A stretch of DNA of 50,533 bases from an uncultured Clostridia bacterium (GTDB lineage: Bacteria; Bacillota; Clostridia; Christensenellales; Aristaeellaceae), in contig CAMVFE010000016.1 in the NCBI GenBank assembly GCA_947166705.1, positions 1 through 50,533 on the forward strand. The letters are read 5' to 3'. Position numbers and translations under genes: made by a program. A model generated the notes under the pieces. That model did not search any database, was not told the DNA's origin, and saw nothing but the letters and a program-made list of their open reading frames with translations. Shown one piece after another: positions 7,736 to 18,708 of the stretch (positions are counted from its first letter, which is position 1; the number at the start of each line of letters is the position of its first letter).

Positions 7736-10700
7736 TCAGAGAGGATCCTCCTGACGGATCAGGGATTCCAGGATCTGCACGTAGAGGTCATGGAACCGCT
7801 CCATCCGCGGCGCGTCGAACAGGCCTTCCGCATACTCCATTTCCGAATCGAAGGCGCCGTCGCCGTACTCGTTTTCCAGCAGCTCCATCTCCAGCCGGGC
7901 GCCCGCGGCGCTGAACTCATCCGCCAGGGGAAGGAACTCCGGATGAAGCTCATCCAGCTCGTCCGCGTTGATACCCAGCTGCAGGTTGATTTCCATACAG
8001 TCGTTGACGTAGGGAACGCGGGTCTCCGTCATGAAGTCCCAGGCGGAATGCGCGATTCCCTCCGCGACCTGCTCCTTCACGGAGAGCAGCAGCTCCCGGG
8101 CGGAGGAGATGTTCTCCATGCGCGCCGCGGCGGGCAGGTTCTTGATCAGCATACCGACCGCGCTGCCCGCCTCCGGAGCGAGACGGTTGTTGAAGATCCA
8201 GTTGATCATGACATGGCTGCGGCCGGTGAACCGGGAAAGGGCCAGCAGGCCGGCCGAGACGGCCATGACGGAATGGGATACGCCCCAGAAGGCCTCGGCG
8301 GCGGCGACGTCGCCGGCGCCGAAGCTGAGCCGTCGTATGCGTCCGGCCTGGTTGATATTGGCGCTTTCGTGATCCGGGTCCGGAATGACGCACCAGTCCG
8401 TATCCCCGTAATTCTCCCGGAAATACGCCCGGCTTCTTTCGACCGCGCCCGCGGCGGCCTGCTGCTCCTCCTCCGCCAGCAGGGCGAAATAGTAATCCTT
8501 TTCCAGCGGCCTGCCGAAATAGGCATTGGCGACATCCCGCAGGAGCACGCCCAGGGAGCCGCCGTCCATCAGGAGATGGTGCACATCCAGGAACAGGTAG
8601 CACCCCTTCCGGCCGCGGAAAACATTGACCTTGCAGAGGCAGGCGTCCAGGAACTTCCGGAAGGGAAGGATCAGGATGTCCCCCAGGGCATCCTCCGTTT
8701 CGGGAAGGATGTCGCGCACGCGGACCTCGGGCAGGAGCCCGGGGCGGTACTGCTGGCGCAGCTCGCTGTCTTCATTGAAGAAGAAAGCCACCGACAGGGC
8801 GGGATGGTTCGCCAGCGCGCGGTTCACCGCCGCGCAGAGGCGGTCCGCATCCACGGACGGCCCGAAACGGGCCAGGAAATGCATGTTGCTCCACATGGTG
8901 GAATCCGGACGGAAGAGCTGATGGTCGATCATCTCGATCTGCATGGGGGAGACCGGGTGATCCGCGAGGCGGGCCGCCGCCTCACGCTCCTCCAGGCTGC
9001 CCCGGCCGGCGCGCCTGCCCAGCTCCTTCGCGATGGCGCCGGGGGTGCGCAGGCGGAAAATATCCGCCGCGGTCAGGCCGTCCAGCTGCGCCTCGGAGAG
9101 GGCGACCATGGCCTTCAGGGAGTCGCCCCCCAGATCAAAGAAGTCGCTCAGCAGGCCCACCTCGTTCTCCGGCAGGCCCGTGGTACGGGCAAAGGCGGCG
9201 CAGAGGATCTTTTCCGTCTCCGTGACCGGCGGCACATATTCCGCCCGCAGCTCCTTCAGATCCGGATCCGGCAGCGCCCGGCGGTCCACCTTGCCGTTGA
9301 CGGTCATGGGCATCTCGTCCAGCCGGGTGAGCACGGAGGGCACCATGTATTCCGGCAGCTTTTCCTGCAGGCGCTGCCTGAGCCGGTCCGCCGGGACGTC
9401 CCCCGAGGCGGTGAAATAGCCCGCCAGGTATTCCGTGCTTCCGGCTTTCCGCACCGCGGCGGCGCTGACCAGCACGCCCGGGAATTCCGCCATGACCTTT
9501 TCAATTTCATCCAGCTCGATCCGGAAGCCGCGGAGCTTGATCTGATTGTCCAGCCGGCCGAAGATCCGGATTTCCCCCGAGGCGTCCCAGGCGGCGAGGT
9601 CGCCGCTGTGATAGGCCCGCAGGCCGTCGCGGACGAAGAAGGCTTCGGCGGTTTTTTCAGGCAGGCCGACATAGCCCCGGCCCACCTGGTCGCCGCAGAT
9701 GATCAGCTCGCCCCGCAGGCCGACCGGAAGCGGGTTGCCGAAGGAATCCGCCACCTGGAAGACCGTGTTGGCGATGGGCGGGCCCACCGTCACGTTTTCC
9801 CCGCCGGACATTATGGCCGCGGAGCAGCCCATGGTGCATTCCGTGGGCCCGTAGACATTCAGGATCACGCTGTCGTCCCGCAGCTCCCGCAGGCGGTCGT
9901 ACAGCTGCCGCGGGAAGGCCTCAGCGCCGATATCGAAGAAGGTCAGCTGACGGATCGCCTCCCGGCTCTCCGGAATATCCAGCAGGCTCATCAGATACGT
10001 GGGCGTGCAGGTGATGCCGGAGACGCCGGTTTCCCGGATCAGCCGGGCGAGGGCGGAGGGATCGTGGATCTCCGCCTCGGTGGCGATCACCACCGGGTTT
10101 CCGTTGCACAGGGGGACAAACTCCTCCACCACGGACACGTCGAAGGAGAAGGAGGCCAGCGCCAGGCAGACCCTTCCGGGCGCGGCGTAATGCATGATTT
10201 CAAGGGATTTTTCGTTCCGGTGGACATAGTTGGCGATATTCCGGTGCTCGATCAGCACGCCCTTGGGACGCCCCGTCGAGCCGGAGGTATAGATGCAGTA
10301 GGCCAGATCCTCCGGGCCGACCGGCGTGAGCGGCGCGGCAGGGAAAGCCTCGTCCGGCCGGATATCGTCGGGCCGGGCCGCGCCGAAGGCCTCCTCCAGC
10401 GTAAGCGCCTCAAAGCCCCTGCCGGACAGGTCACGGCCGGAAAGCATGTCCCGCGCCGTCAGGAGGAGACGGGCGCCCGCATCCTCCATGCAGAAGGCGA
10501 TCCGCTCGTCCGGATAATCGGGGATGAAGGGAATGAACGCCCCGCCGGCCTTCAACACGGCCTGCTCCGCCACATAGGCCCAGACGCTGCGGTCAAAGAG
10601 GACGCCCACCAGGCTGCCGCGGACCACGCCGCGGAGCCGGAGCGCCTGCGCCAGCCGGCTGCTGAGCAGATCCAGATCCCGGAAGGAGAGCGTCCTTCCG

Positions 10701-13700
10701 GCGGCGGTAACCGCGGCCGCGCCGGGCTTTTCCAGCGCGCGGCGGTGAATCTGCTCCTGGACGGGAAGGAAGGCGATCGGAACGGCGGTATCGTTGAAGG
10801 AGGCCAGCTGCGCGCGGTCCTCCTCCGTCAGGAGGGAAACCTCCGAGATGTTCCGGACGGTGAGCAGCTGCTCCGCCGTGGTGAAGAGATCCTGCGCGAA
10901 GCGCCGGACCCACGCCTCGGTGAATTTTTCGTTGCGGTATTCGACGGTCATGTTGTACCGGCCGCCGGTGGAGAAGAACTGGATGGACATGCAGCCGGTG
11001 ACCATGCCGGTATGATAATGCTCCATGAACCAGCTGTCCGCCTGAAGGAGATCCGTGCCCGCGCCGGCGCCCATCCTGTCCGTGAAAAGGTCCCCCTGAT
11101 AGATGAACTCCACATCCTCGTTGACCGGGAAGGCCTTCAGGACTTCGTCAAAGGAGAAGATATCGCTGGCCATGGTGGAGAAGAGCTGGCGGCTGATGCC
11201 TCGGAGATAATCGGCCACGGACAGGTCCCGGCTGAGGTCGCCGTAAACCGGAATGCGCTTGATCAGGGTGCCGATCGTGCGGTTCATCTCCGCGAGGGGG
11301 CGGCCGTTATACACCGTGGAGAAGGAGACGCGCCGGCTGTTCAGGTACTTGCTCAGCAGCAGCGCCATGGCGCCCTGGAAGAAAGCGCTTTCGGAAACGC
11401 GGATCCGGTCGCAGAAGGCCTTCACCCGCTCCGAGGCCAGGGTGCCGGGCTCAAAGCGCAGGTTGCGGCTGACGCCGGGCGTCAGGGGCCCGTTCAGATC
11501 CCCGGAGAGGGCGGGCAGATCCTCCATATCCCGGAAAAGATTCCGGTAATAATCCCGGGCCCGGTCGTGGGAACCGTCCAGCATCAGGCGCTCCTCGATC
11601 ATGCCGGCCTGCTGGACGGTGCATTCCTCCCCTTCCAGGGGCAGGCCGGCCAGGGCGCGGTTTATTTCGGAGATGAAGAGGCTGATGGAAGAGGCGTCGA
11701 AGAAGATCAGATGCGTCTTCAGCGCAAGATAGCAGCGCTCCGGCGTCCTGTAAACCGCGGGATGGATCAGGAGGCTGTCCATCATGGGCACAACGGGCAT
11801 GAACCGGGCGGCAAAGTCCAGCCGGCCTTCCTCCGTTCCCTCGAAAACCGGGATTTCCAGCGGGGCATCCGGCGCCATGAACATGCGGGGCATTCCGGAA
11901 CGGTCCGTACGGATCATATATTTCATGCCGGGATGCGCCGCCAGGACCTTATGCACCGCCTGAACCAGCGAATCGGCCGATACGTTCTCCGCCGCCCGGG
12001 CCAGATAGGATACGGTATAGGTTTCCCGGCTTCCGCCGGTGAGGCTTTCCAGATAGATGCCCATCTGGGTTTTGGTCAGCGGATAGGATTCCCGGTCCAT
12101 CGCGGGCAGGGCTGAATCCTGCTGGCTTTCGAGGTATCCGGCGAGAGCCCGGGGCGTGGGATGGGCGGAAACATCCTGGAAGGAAAGGGAACAGCCTTCC
12201 AGGCGGCTGATCAGCACCGCGGCGCTCAGGCTCGTGCCGCCGTAATCGAAGAAATCCGCCGCGGCGCTGAAGCGCTCCAGGCCCAGCGCCTCCGCGCAGG
12301 CCCGGCAGACCTTCTCCTCCAGATCCGTCCTCGGGGGTTCGTATTCCGCGTCCTCCCGGTTGATTTCAAGGCTTTTGAGCAGGGGATAATCCACCTTGCC
12401 CCGGCTGTTGCGGGGCAGGGAAGGGAGCGAGACGAAAAAGTCCGGCACCATGTAGTCCGGCAGGGACTTCCGCACCCGGTCCTTCAGCTCCGAGGGCGCG
12501 GCGCCGCCGGGAGCGAGGTAGGCGGCGATGTGATCCTCCCCGTTCACCCGGACGGACACGCTGGCGGCTTCGCTGACGCCGTCCAGCTGAAGAAGGACAT
12601 GATCGATTTCCCCCAGCTCCACCCGGTAGCCCCGGATCTTGACCATCCGGTCCTTCCGGCCGTGGAAGATGTAGTTCCCCGCTTCATCCCGCGCCATGTA
12701 GTCCCCGGTGCGGTACATGCGTTCGCCGGGCCGGAAGGGGTTTTCCGCGAAGCGCTCGCCCGTTTCCTCCGGAAGGCCGTTATAGCCGATGGCCAGCCAG
12801 GGGCTGGAGACGCAGAGCTCCCCGATTTCCCCGGGGGCTTCGATCCGGTTCCCGTCGTCGTCCACGAGGCAGAGCGAAACACCCGGAGCAGGCCGGCCCA
12901 GCGATGCCGGACCTCCCCGGCCCGGCGGGTTGAGCAGGACCGGCGCGGCGGCCTCGCTGCTGCCGTAAACCTCCCACACGCCCGGATCGGCTTCGGAAGC
13001 GGAGGATTTTTCACCGCCCATGAGGACATACCGGAGCGGCAGGGGCCCGTACAGCCGGCGCATGATGTCGTACAGCCGGGGAGGCATGAACAGGCCGGTG
13101 ATGCCGCGCTTTTCAAACAGGGCATAGAGCATATCCGTATTCTTCCGCTCCGCCTCATCGGCGATATACACGCTGCCGCCGGAGGCGAGCATCGGGAAGA
13201 AATCCATCGAGCAGGCGATGAAGCTGAAGCCCGAGATGTTCAGCGCCCGGCAGTCCGGGCCCATGGGAATGATATCCGCCAGCGCCGCGGGCGCGCAGTC
13301 CAGCATCGACTGGCGGTGCACCACGCCCTTGGGCCGGCCGGTGGAGCCGGAGGTATAGACGATGTATCCCTCCGCGTCCGGATCGGAGAGATCCAGGAGC
13401 GGGTTCTCCGGCGCCGCATCCCACGATTCCGGAAAGACATCCTCCAGGAGCAGGACGGGCACGGCGGAAGCGTCCCCGGCCCGGGCCCCGGTGGTCAGGC
13501 AGAGCGCGCAGCCCGCGTCCGTGAGAATCCGGCGCACCCGCTCCGCGGGATATTCGCCGTCAATGGGCACCAGGGCGCAGCCCGCGCGGATCACCGCGAC
13601 CAGCGCAACGCCGAAATCCCTGATCCGGGGCAAAAGCACGGCAATCCGCTTTCCGGTCCCGCCGGCCAGATCCAGCATCCGCTCCGCCAGATACGCGGAG

Positions 13701-13807
13701 CGGACGAGAACCTCATCCGCGGTATACATTCCGCGGATATCCAGCATGCACGGCGCGCCGGGACGCGCCTGGGCGTGCTCCAGAAAACGGCTGATGACTG
13801 TATTCAT
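7736..13807 (-). CDS. Two-module nonribosomal peptide synthetase, A-PCP-C-A-PCP-C
   Basis: A 2023-residue NRPS. A1 (about 1-485) has YTSGSTGRPKG, YRTGD and NSRGKVDY. PCP1 carries its phosphopantetheine Ser near 526 (DYGGTSLS). C1 covers about 575-1010. A2 (about 1015-1510) has YTSGSTGRPKG, YGPTE, SGDLA and NGKVD. PCP2 has Ser near 1563 (DLGGDSLKA). A final C domain runs from about 1600 to the end. There is no epimerase, thioesterase or reductase domain. C1 has HLIFFDA (His699-Leu700) where HHxxxDG is expected, so the catalytic second His is missing. C2 keeps HHLLMDG (His1743-His1744). A1 has Ile where the substrate-ammonium Asp lies (FSFIACSM), while A2 has Asp there (FSFDVSVV). A1 may therefore load a non-alpha-amino acid; I assign no substrate. 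It follows the secreted-protein gene by 15 nt. Confidence 0.93.
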   Translation of the reverse strand: MNTVISRFLEHAQARPGAPCMLDIRGMYTADEVLVRSAYLAERMLDLAGGTGKRIAVLLPRIRDFGVALVAVIRAGCALVPIDGEYPAERVRRILTDAGCALCLTTGARAGDASAVPVLLLEDVFPESWDAAPENPLLDLSDPDAEGYIVYTSGSTGRPKGVVHRQSMLDCAPAALADIIPMGPDCRALNISGFSFIACSMDFFPMLASGGSVYIADEAERKNTDMLYALFEKRGITGLFMPPRLYDIMRRLYGPLPLRYVLMGGEKSSASEADPGVWEVYGSSEAAAPVLLNPPGRGGPASLGRPAPGVSLCLVDDDGNRIEAPGEIGELCVSSPWLAIGYNGLPEETGERFAENPFRPGERMYRTGDYMARDEAGNYIFHGRKDRMVKIRGYRVELGEIDHVLLQLDGVSEAASVSVRVNGEDHIAAYLAPGGAAPSELKDRVRKSLPDYMVPDFFVSLPSLPRNSRGKVDYPLLKSLEINREDAEYEPPRTDLEEKVCRACAEALGLERFSAAADFFDYGGTSLSAAVLISRLEGCSLSFQDVSAHPTPRALAGYLESQQDSALPAMDRESYPLTKTQMGIYLESLTGGSRETYTVSYLARAAENVSADSLVQAVHKVLAAHPGMKYMIRTDRSGMPRMFMAPDAPLEIPVFEGTEEGRLDFAARFMPVVPMMDSLLIHPAVYRTPERCYLALKTHLIFFDASSISLFISEINRALAGLPLEGEECTVQQAGMIEERLMLDGSHDRARDYYRNLFRDMEDLPALSGDLNGPLTPGVSRNLRFEPGTLASERVKAFCDRIRVSESAFFQGAMALLLSKYLNSRRVSFSTVYNGRPLAEMNRTIGTLIKRIPVYGDLSRDLSVADYLRGISRQLFSTMASDIFSFDEVLKAFPVNEDVEFIYQGDLFTDRMGAGAGTDLLQADSWFMEHYHTGMVTGCMSIQFFSTGGRYNMTVEYRNEKFTEAWVRRFAQDLFTTAEQLLTVRNISEVSLLTEEDRAQLASFNDTAVPIAFLPVQEQIHRRALEKPGAAAVTAAGRTLSFRDLDLLSSRLAQALRLRGVVRGSLVGVLFDRSVWAYVAEQAVLKAGGAFIPFIPDYPDERIAFCMEDAGARLLLTARDMLSGRDLSGRGFEALTLEEAFGAARPDDIRPDEAFPAAPLTPVGPEDLAYCIYTSGSTGRPKGVLIEHRNIANYVHRNEKSLEIMHYAAPGRVCLALASFSFDVSVVEEFVPLCNGNPVVIATEAEIHDPSALARLIRETGVSGITCTPTYLMSLLDIPESREAIRQLTFFDIGAEAFPRQLYDRLRELRDDSVILNVYGPTECTMGCSAAIMSGGENVTVGPPIANTVFQVADSFGNPLPVGLRGELIICGDQVGRGYVGLPEKTAEAFFVRDGLRAYHSGDLAAWDASGEIRIFGRLDNQIKLRGFRIELDEIEKVMAEFPGVLVSAAAVRKAGSTEYLAGYFTASGDVPADRLRQRLQEKLPEYMVPSVLTRLDEMPMTVNGKVDRRALPDPDLKELRAEYVPPVTETEKILCAAFARTTGLPENEVGLLSDFFDLGGDSLKAMVALSEAQLDGLTAADIFRLRTPGAIAKELGRRAGRGSLEEREAAARLADHPVSPMQIEMIDHQLFRPDSTMWSNMHFLARFGPSVDADRLCAAVNRALANHPALSVAFFFNEDSELRQQYRPGLLPEVRVRDILPETEDALGDILILPFRKFLDACLCKVNVFRGRKGCYLFLDVHHLLMDGGSLGVLLRDVANAYFGRPLEKDYYFALLAEEEQQAAAGAVERSRAYFRENYGDTDWCVIPDPDHESANINQAGRIRRLSFGAGDVAAAEAFWGVSHSVMAVSAGLLALSRFTGRSHVMINWIFNNRLAPEAGSAVGMLIKNLPAAARMENISSARELLLSVKEQVAEGIAHSAWDFMTETRVPYVNDCMEINLQLGINADELDELHPEFLPLADEFSAAGARLEMELLENEYGDGAFDSEMEYAEGLFDAPRMERFHDLYVQILESLIRQEDPL

Positions 13808-13822
13808 GAAGAACCTCCTTGC

Positions 13823-14431
13823 TCAGGGCTTTTCATCCGGCAGGGCGGGATCCGCCTCTTCCGGGACCGCGTAGCCGATAAAGCCGCTGCCGTTCTGCTC
13901 GCTGCAGAGGAACCAGGAATCCAGCGCCTCCGCCGGATTTTCCCCATCCTGCAGATGCGTCCAGAAGCGCAGCTCCTCCGGAATCGCGCTGACGGCCGTG
14001 CCGGGCTGATAGACCAGCATTTCGTCCCCGGCGCTCAGGCCGTAGGGGACGGAGAGCACGAAACGGATTCCGTCCCGGACGATTCCGTCCGGCTGATTCT
14101 CATCCGGCTCCAGGGAATCCACGCGGATGCGGCGGGGGAAGCCGTCGGCCTGGTCCGCGGGGACGAAGCGCCCGTGGAAGGTGCAGCTGTAAACCGTGCC
14201 CTCCGGAAAGGTTTCGCCGCTTTCGCCCATATCGCTGTCATGGTATTCCCCGGTGAAGGTCCCGTCCGGCCGGATCCGAAGCTCGGTGGACCAGGCGCCG
14301 ACCCCGCTGCTGAAGGACCATTCCAGCCCGGAGAGCTGCTCCAGGACGGGGTCGGGGGCAGATTCGCCGGCGGCGGCGCCCCAGATCAATACGCAAAGGG
14401 AAATCAGAATCCAGGCTGTCCGTCTTTTCAT
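13823..14431 (-). CDS. Secreted protein of unknown function, first gene of NRPS operon
   Basis: A 202-residue protein with a clear signal peptide (MKRRTAWILISLCVLIWGAAAG, cleavage near residue 22) and no lipobox cysteine. The mature part is acidic and rich in Gly/Asp. It begins LSGLEWSFSSGVGAWSTELRIRPDG and continues GTFTGEYHDSDMG, a beta-rich pattern reminiscent of small lipocalin-like or META-like domains. I do not recognise a family. It ends 15 nt before the NRPS start codon (AAGGAGG in the gap) and shares its promoter, so it may handle, sense or resist the peptide product. That is inference from position only. GGAGGAACAGGGA lies before the ATG. Confidence 0.75.
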   Translation of the reverse strand: MKRRTAWILISLCVLIWGAAAGESAPDPVLEQLSGLEWSFSSGVGAWSTELRIRPDGTFTGEYHDSDMGESGETFPEGTVYSCTFHGRFVPADQADGFPRRIRVDSLEPDENQPDGIVRDGIRFVLSVPYGLSAGDEMLVYQPGTAVSAIPEELRFWTHLQDGENPAEALDSWFLCSEQNGSGFIGYAVPEEADPALPDEKP

Positions 14432-14505
14432 TCCCTGTTCCTCCTTCCGCGCTGCGCCCGCGCGGGCGCGCGGCGCACGTATCAGAAATCAATCTTCAGG
14501 ATGTT

Positions 14506-14511
14506 ATTATA
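14506..14511 (-). promoter_or_regulatory. -10 box of the secreted-protein/NRPS operon
   Basis: Minus-strand TATAAT (14511-14506), about 75 nt before the start codon at 14431. The best -35 at 17 nt is poor, which fits dependence on an activator. The paired direct repeats at 14538-14580 lie just upstream. Confidence 0.5.
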
Positions 14512-14537
14512 ACCCATGGGAGGATGTTTTTCCAGAT

Positions 14538-14580
14538 AATTCACGCAGGATTCAATATGTTACAATTCACACAGGATTCA
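14538..14580. repeat. Paired 17-bp direct repeats upstream of the NRPS promoter
   Basis: AATTCACGCAGGATTCA (14538-14554) and AATTCACACAGGATTCA (14564-14580) differ at one position, and their starts are 26 bp apart. They lie 27-70 bp upstream of the NRPS -10 box on the side expected for an activator. Direct repeats are typical of response-regulator and LuxR/LytTR-type binding sites. Confidence 0.6.
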
Positions 14581-14592
14581 TCAGGTTAAGCT

Positions 14593-14612
14593 CCCGGGCG
14601 CGGACGCCCGGG
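14593..14612. other. GC-rich hairpin between divergent genes
   Basis: An 8-bp perfect stem, CCCGGGCG (14593-14600) with CGCCCGGG (14605-14612), and loop CGGA. No uridine tract follows on either strand, so it is probably not a simple terminator. Role unknown. Confidence 0.4.
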
Positions 14613-14649
14613 CCGTCCTGAGCGGTCTCCGCGGCCGCGGACGCCTGCC

Positions 14650-14676
14650 TTGACTTTTTATCCCGCGGGGTATAAA
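14650..14676 (+). promoter_or_regulatory. Copper-ATPase promoter with CsoR-like operator
   Basis: TTGACT (14650-14655) and TATAAA (14671-14676) flank and overlap the palindrome TATCCCGCGGGGTATA (14659-14674). CsoR-family copper repressors bind TAnCCC-n-GGGGTA palindromes in just this position in front of Firmicute copZA genes. The short 15-nt spacer, or a 17-nt one using TAAAAC, is also a known feature of metal-controlled promoters. No csoR gene is in the window. Confidence 0.6.
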
Positions 14677-14746
14677 ACTGAGCATGGATCCGGAGGCCGG
14701 GAGGGGCCCGGCGCCGGAGCCGGGAAGAGAAGGAGGAACAGAAAAA

Positions 14747-17404
<2,658 letters not shown>

Positions 17405-17418
17405 GGCACGACGGCTTC

Positions 17419-17448
17419 TTGAAAGAAACGGGCGGAATATGATAGAAT
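17419..17448 (+). promoter_or_regulatory. Promoter of the Fe3+/polyamine-type ABC operon
   Basis: TTGAAA (17419-17424), 18 nt, TAGAAT (17443-17448), about 78 nt before the start codon at 17526. Confidence 0.6.
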
Positions 17449-17525
17449 AGGCGAAGACGGAGACAGGGCGGGCTTCGGAAAGCCGATGCAATCCCCGGGA
17501 AAAAAGAACAGGAGGAACGGGCGCA

Positions 17526-18605
17526 ATGAAAAAATGGGCTGCGGCGCTGCTGGCCGCGATGCTGGTGATGACGGCGGGAGCCGGCGCACTGGCGGTGAAC
17601 GAGGATGTGGAAGGGGAACTGGTGATCTATTCCTCCATGTATCCCTTCATGCTGGATATCATGGATGCGGCGCTGAAGGCGGAATTTCCCAACCTGAAGC
17701 CCGGCAACAACGGGAGCTTCTTCTTCTATTCCGGCACCAGCGAGCTGATCAACAAGATCTACGGCGAGATGGGCGAAAACCACGACCAGCCGCTGGACGC
17801 CGACATGTTTATGGTGGCCGAGCCGGCCTTCTCGCTGGAGATGAAGGAATACGGATACCTCCATTCCTTTGAGATCCCGGACGCGGAGAACAGGCTCCGC
17901 TTCCCGTACGATCCGGACGGCACCTGGTATCCGGTCCGGGTGTGCAACATGGTGCTCGCCTTCAACCCGGAGAGCGTCGACTACTGGAAGGAGAAGGGAA
18001 TCGAGATTCCGAAGACCTTCCATGACTTCGCGTATGACGAAAAACTGAAGGGCTACATCTCCATGGGCAACCCGCAGACCAGCGGAACCACCTATGCGGC
18101 CGTCGTTTCCCTGATGGAGAAGTACGGAACGGAATACTTTGACCGGCTGGGCGCCAACAAGGTGATGCTCGAGTCCGGGTCCACGGCGATCGCGAAGCTT
18201 CAGACCCGGGAGTGCGCCGCGCTGATGATCCTTGAGGAATCCATCCTGAAGGCCCTGCACGACGGCGAGGAGAAGGGGGAGCCCGTGACGAACCTCGAGA
18301 TCATCTATCCGGAGGACGGCGTGGTGCTGATCCCCTCCACGGTGATGATCGTGGCGGAGGAATTCTCCAAAAACGTCAATACGGAGGCGGCGGAGGCCGT
18401 GGCCTCCTGGCTGCTGACGGAGGAAGCCCAGAGGGTGATCATGCAGGGCTACATGCACTCCGTGCTGAAGGGCATGGCGGAGAACCCCGCGGGTTCCGTG
18501 GACACCGAGCAGCTGATCGGAAAGGATCTCGGCGTGAACTGGGAGAAGGCGTACCGGGAGCGGCAGGAGATTCTGAAGACCTGGGCAGAAAAAGTGACCC
18601 AGTGA
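17526..18605 (+). CDS. ABC transporter substrate-binding protein, AfuA/Fe3+ type
   Basis: A 359-residue periplasmic-type binding protein. It has a signal peptide (MKKWAAALLAAMLVMTAGAGALA) without a lipobox cysteine, then GELVIYSSMYPFMLDIM, the usual opening of the family 1 iron/thiamine/phosphonate binding proteins. Later segments (DADMFMVAEP, YPVRVCNMVLAFNPE, SGTTYAAVVSLMEKYG) match the hinge and ligand-cleft regions of the same family. The permease and ATPase genes follow on the same strand, completing an importer. Fe3+, a polyamine or a phosphorylated organic compound is possible; the ligand cannot be read from sequence. A hairpin follows the stop codon and probably protects this mRNA. Confidence 0.88.
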   Translation: MKKWAAALLAAMLVMTAGAGALAVNEDVEGELVIYSSMYPFMLDIMDAALKAEFPNLKPGNNGSFFFYSGTSELINKIYGEMGENHDQPLDADMFMVAEPAFSLEMKEYGYLHSFEIPDAENRLRFPYDPDGTWYPVRVCNMVLAFNPESVDYWKEKGIEIPKTFHDFAYDEKLKGYISMGNPQTSGTTYAAVVSLMEKYGTEYFDRLGANKVMLESGSTAIAKLQTRECAALMILEESILKALHDGEEKGEPVTNLEIIYPEDGVVLIPSTVMIVAEEFSKNVNTEAAEAVASWLLTEEAQRVIMQGYMHSVLKGMAENPAGSVDTEQLIGKDLGVNWEKAYRERQEILKTWAEKVTQ

Positions 18606-18628
18606 CGATCCGGAAAGAAAAAGCGATG

Positions 18629-18663
18629 GAACAGGGGAATCCGCCCGGCGGCTTCCCCTGTTC
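18629..18663 (+). other. Hairpin between binding-protein and permease genes
   Basis: An 11-bp perfect stem (18629-18639 with 18653-18663), GC-rich loop, no uridine tract. In ABC operons such hairpins keep the binding-protein message more abundant than the permease message by blocking 3' decay or by partial termination. Confidence 0.65.
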
Positions 18664-18708
18664 CCTTCCTGAAGGGCAGGCCGCGGCGAAAACGGCCGGA
18701 GGAGACAG

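Noticed and set aside
7790-12115. 1441-codon plus-strand frame antisense to the NRPS
   Set aside because: Low-complexity Arg/Gly/His-rich translation, no ribosome site logic, and exact phase with NRPS codons: a GC-driven shadow.
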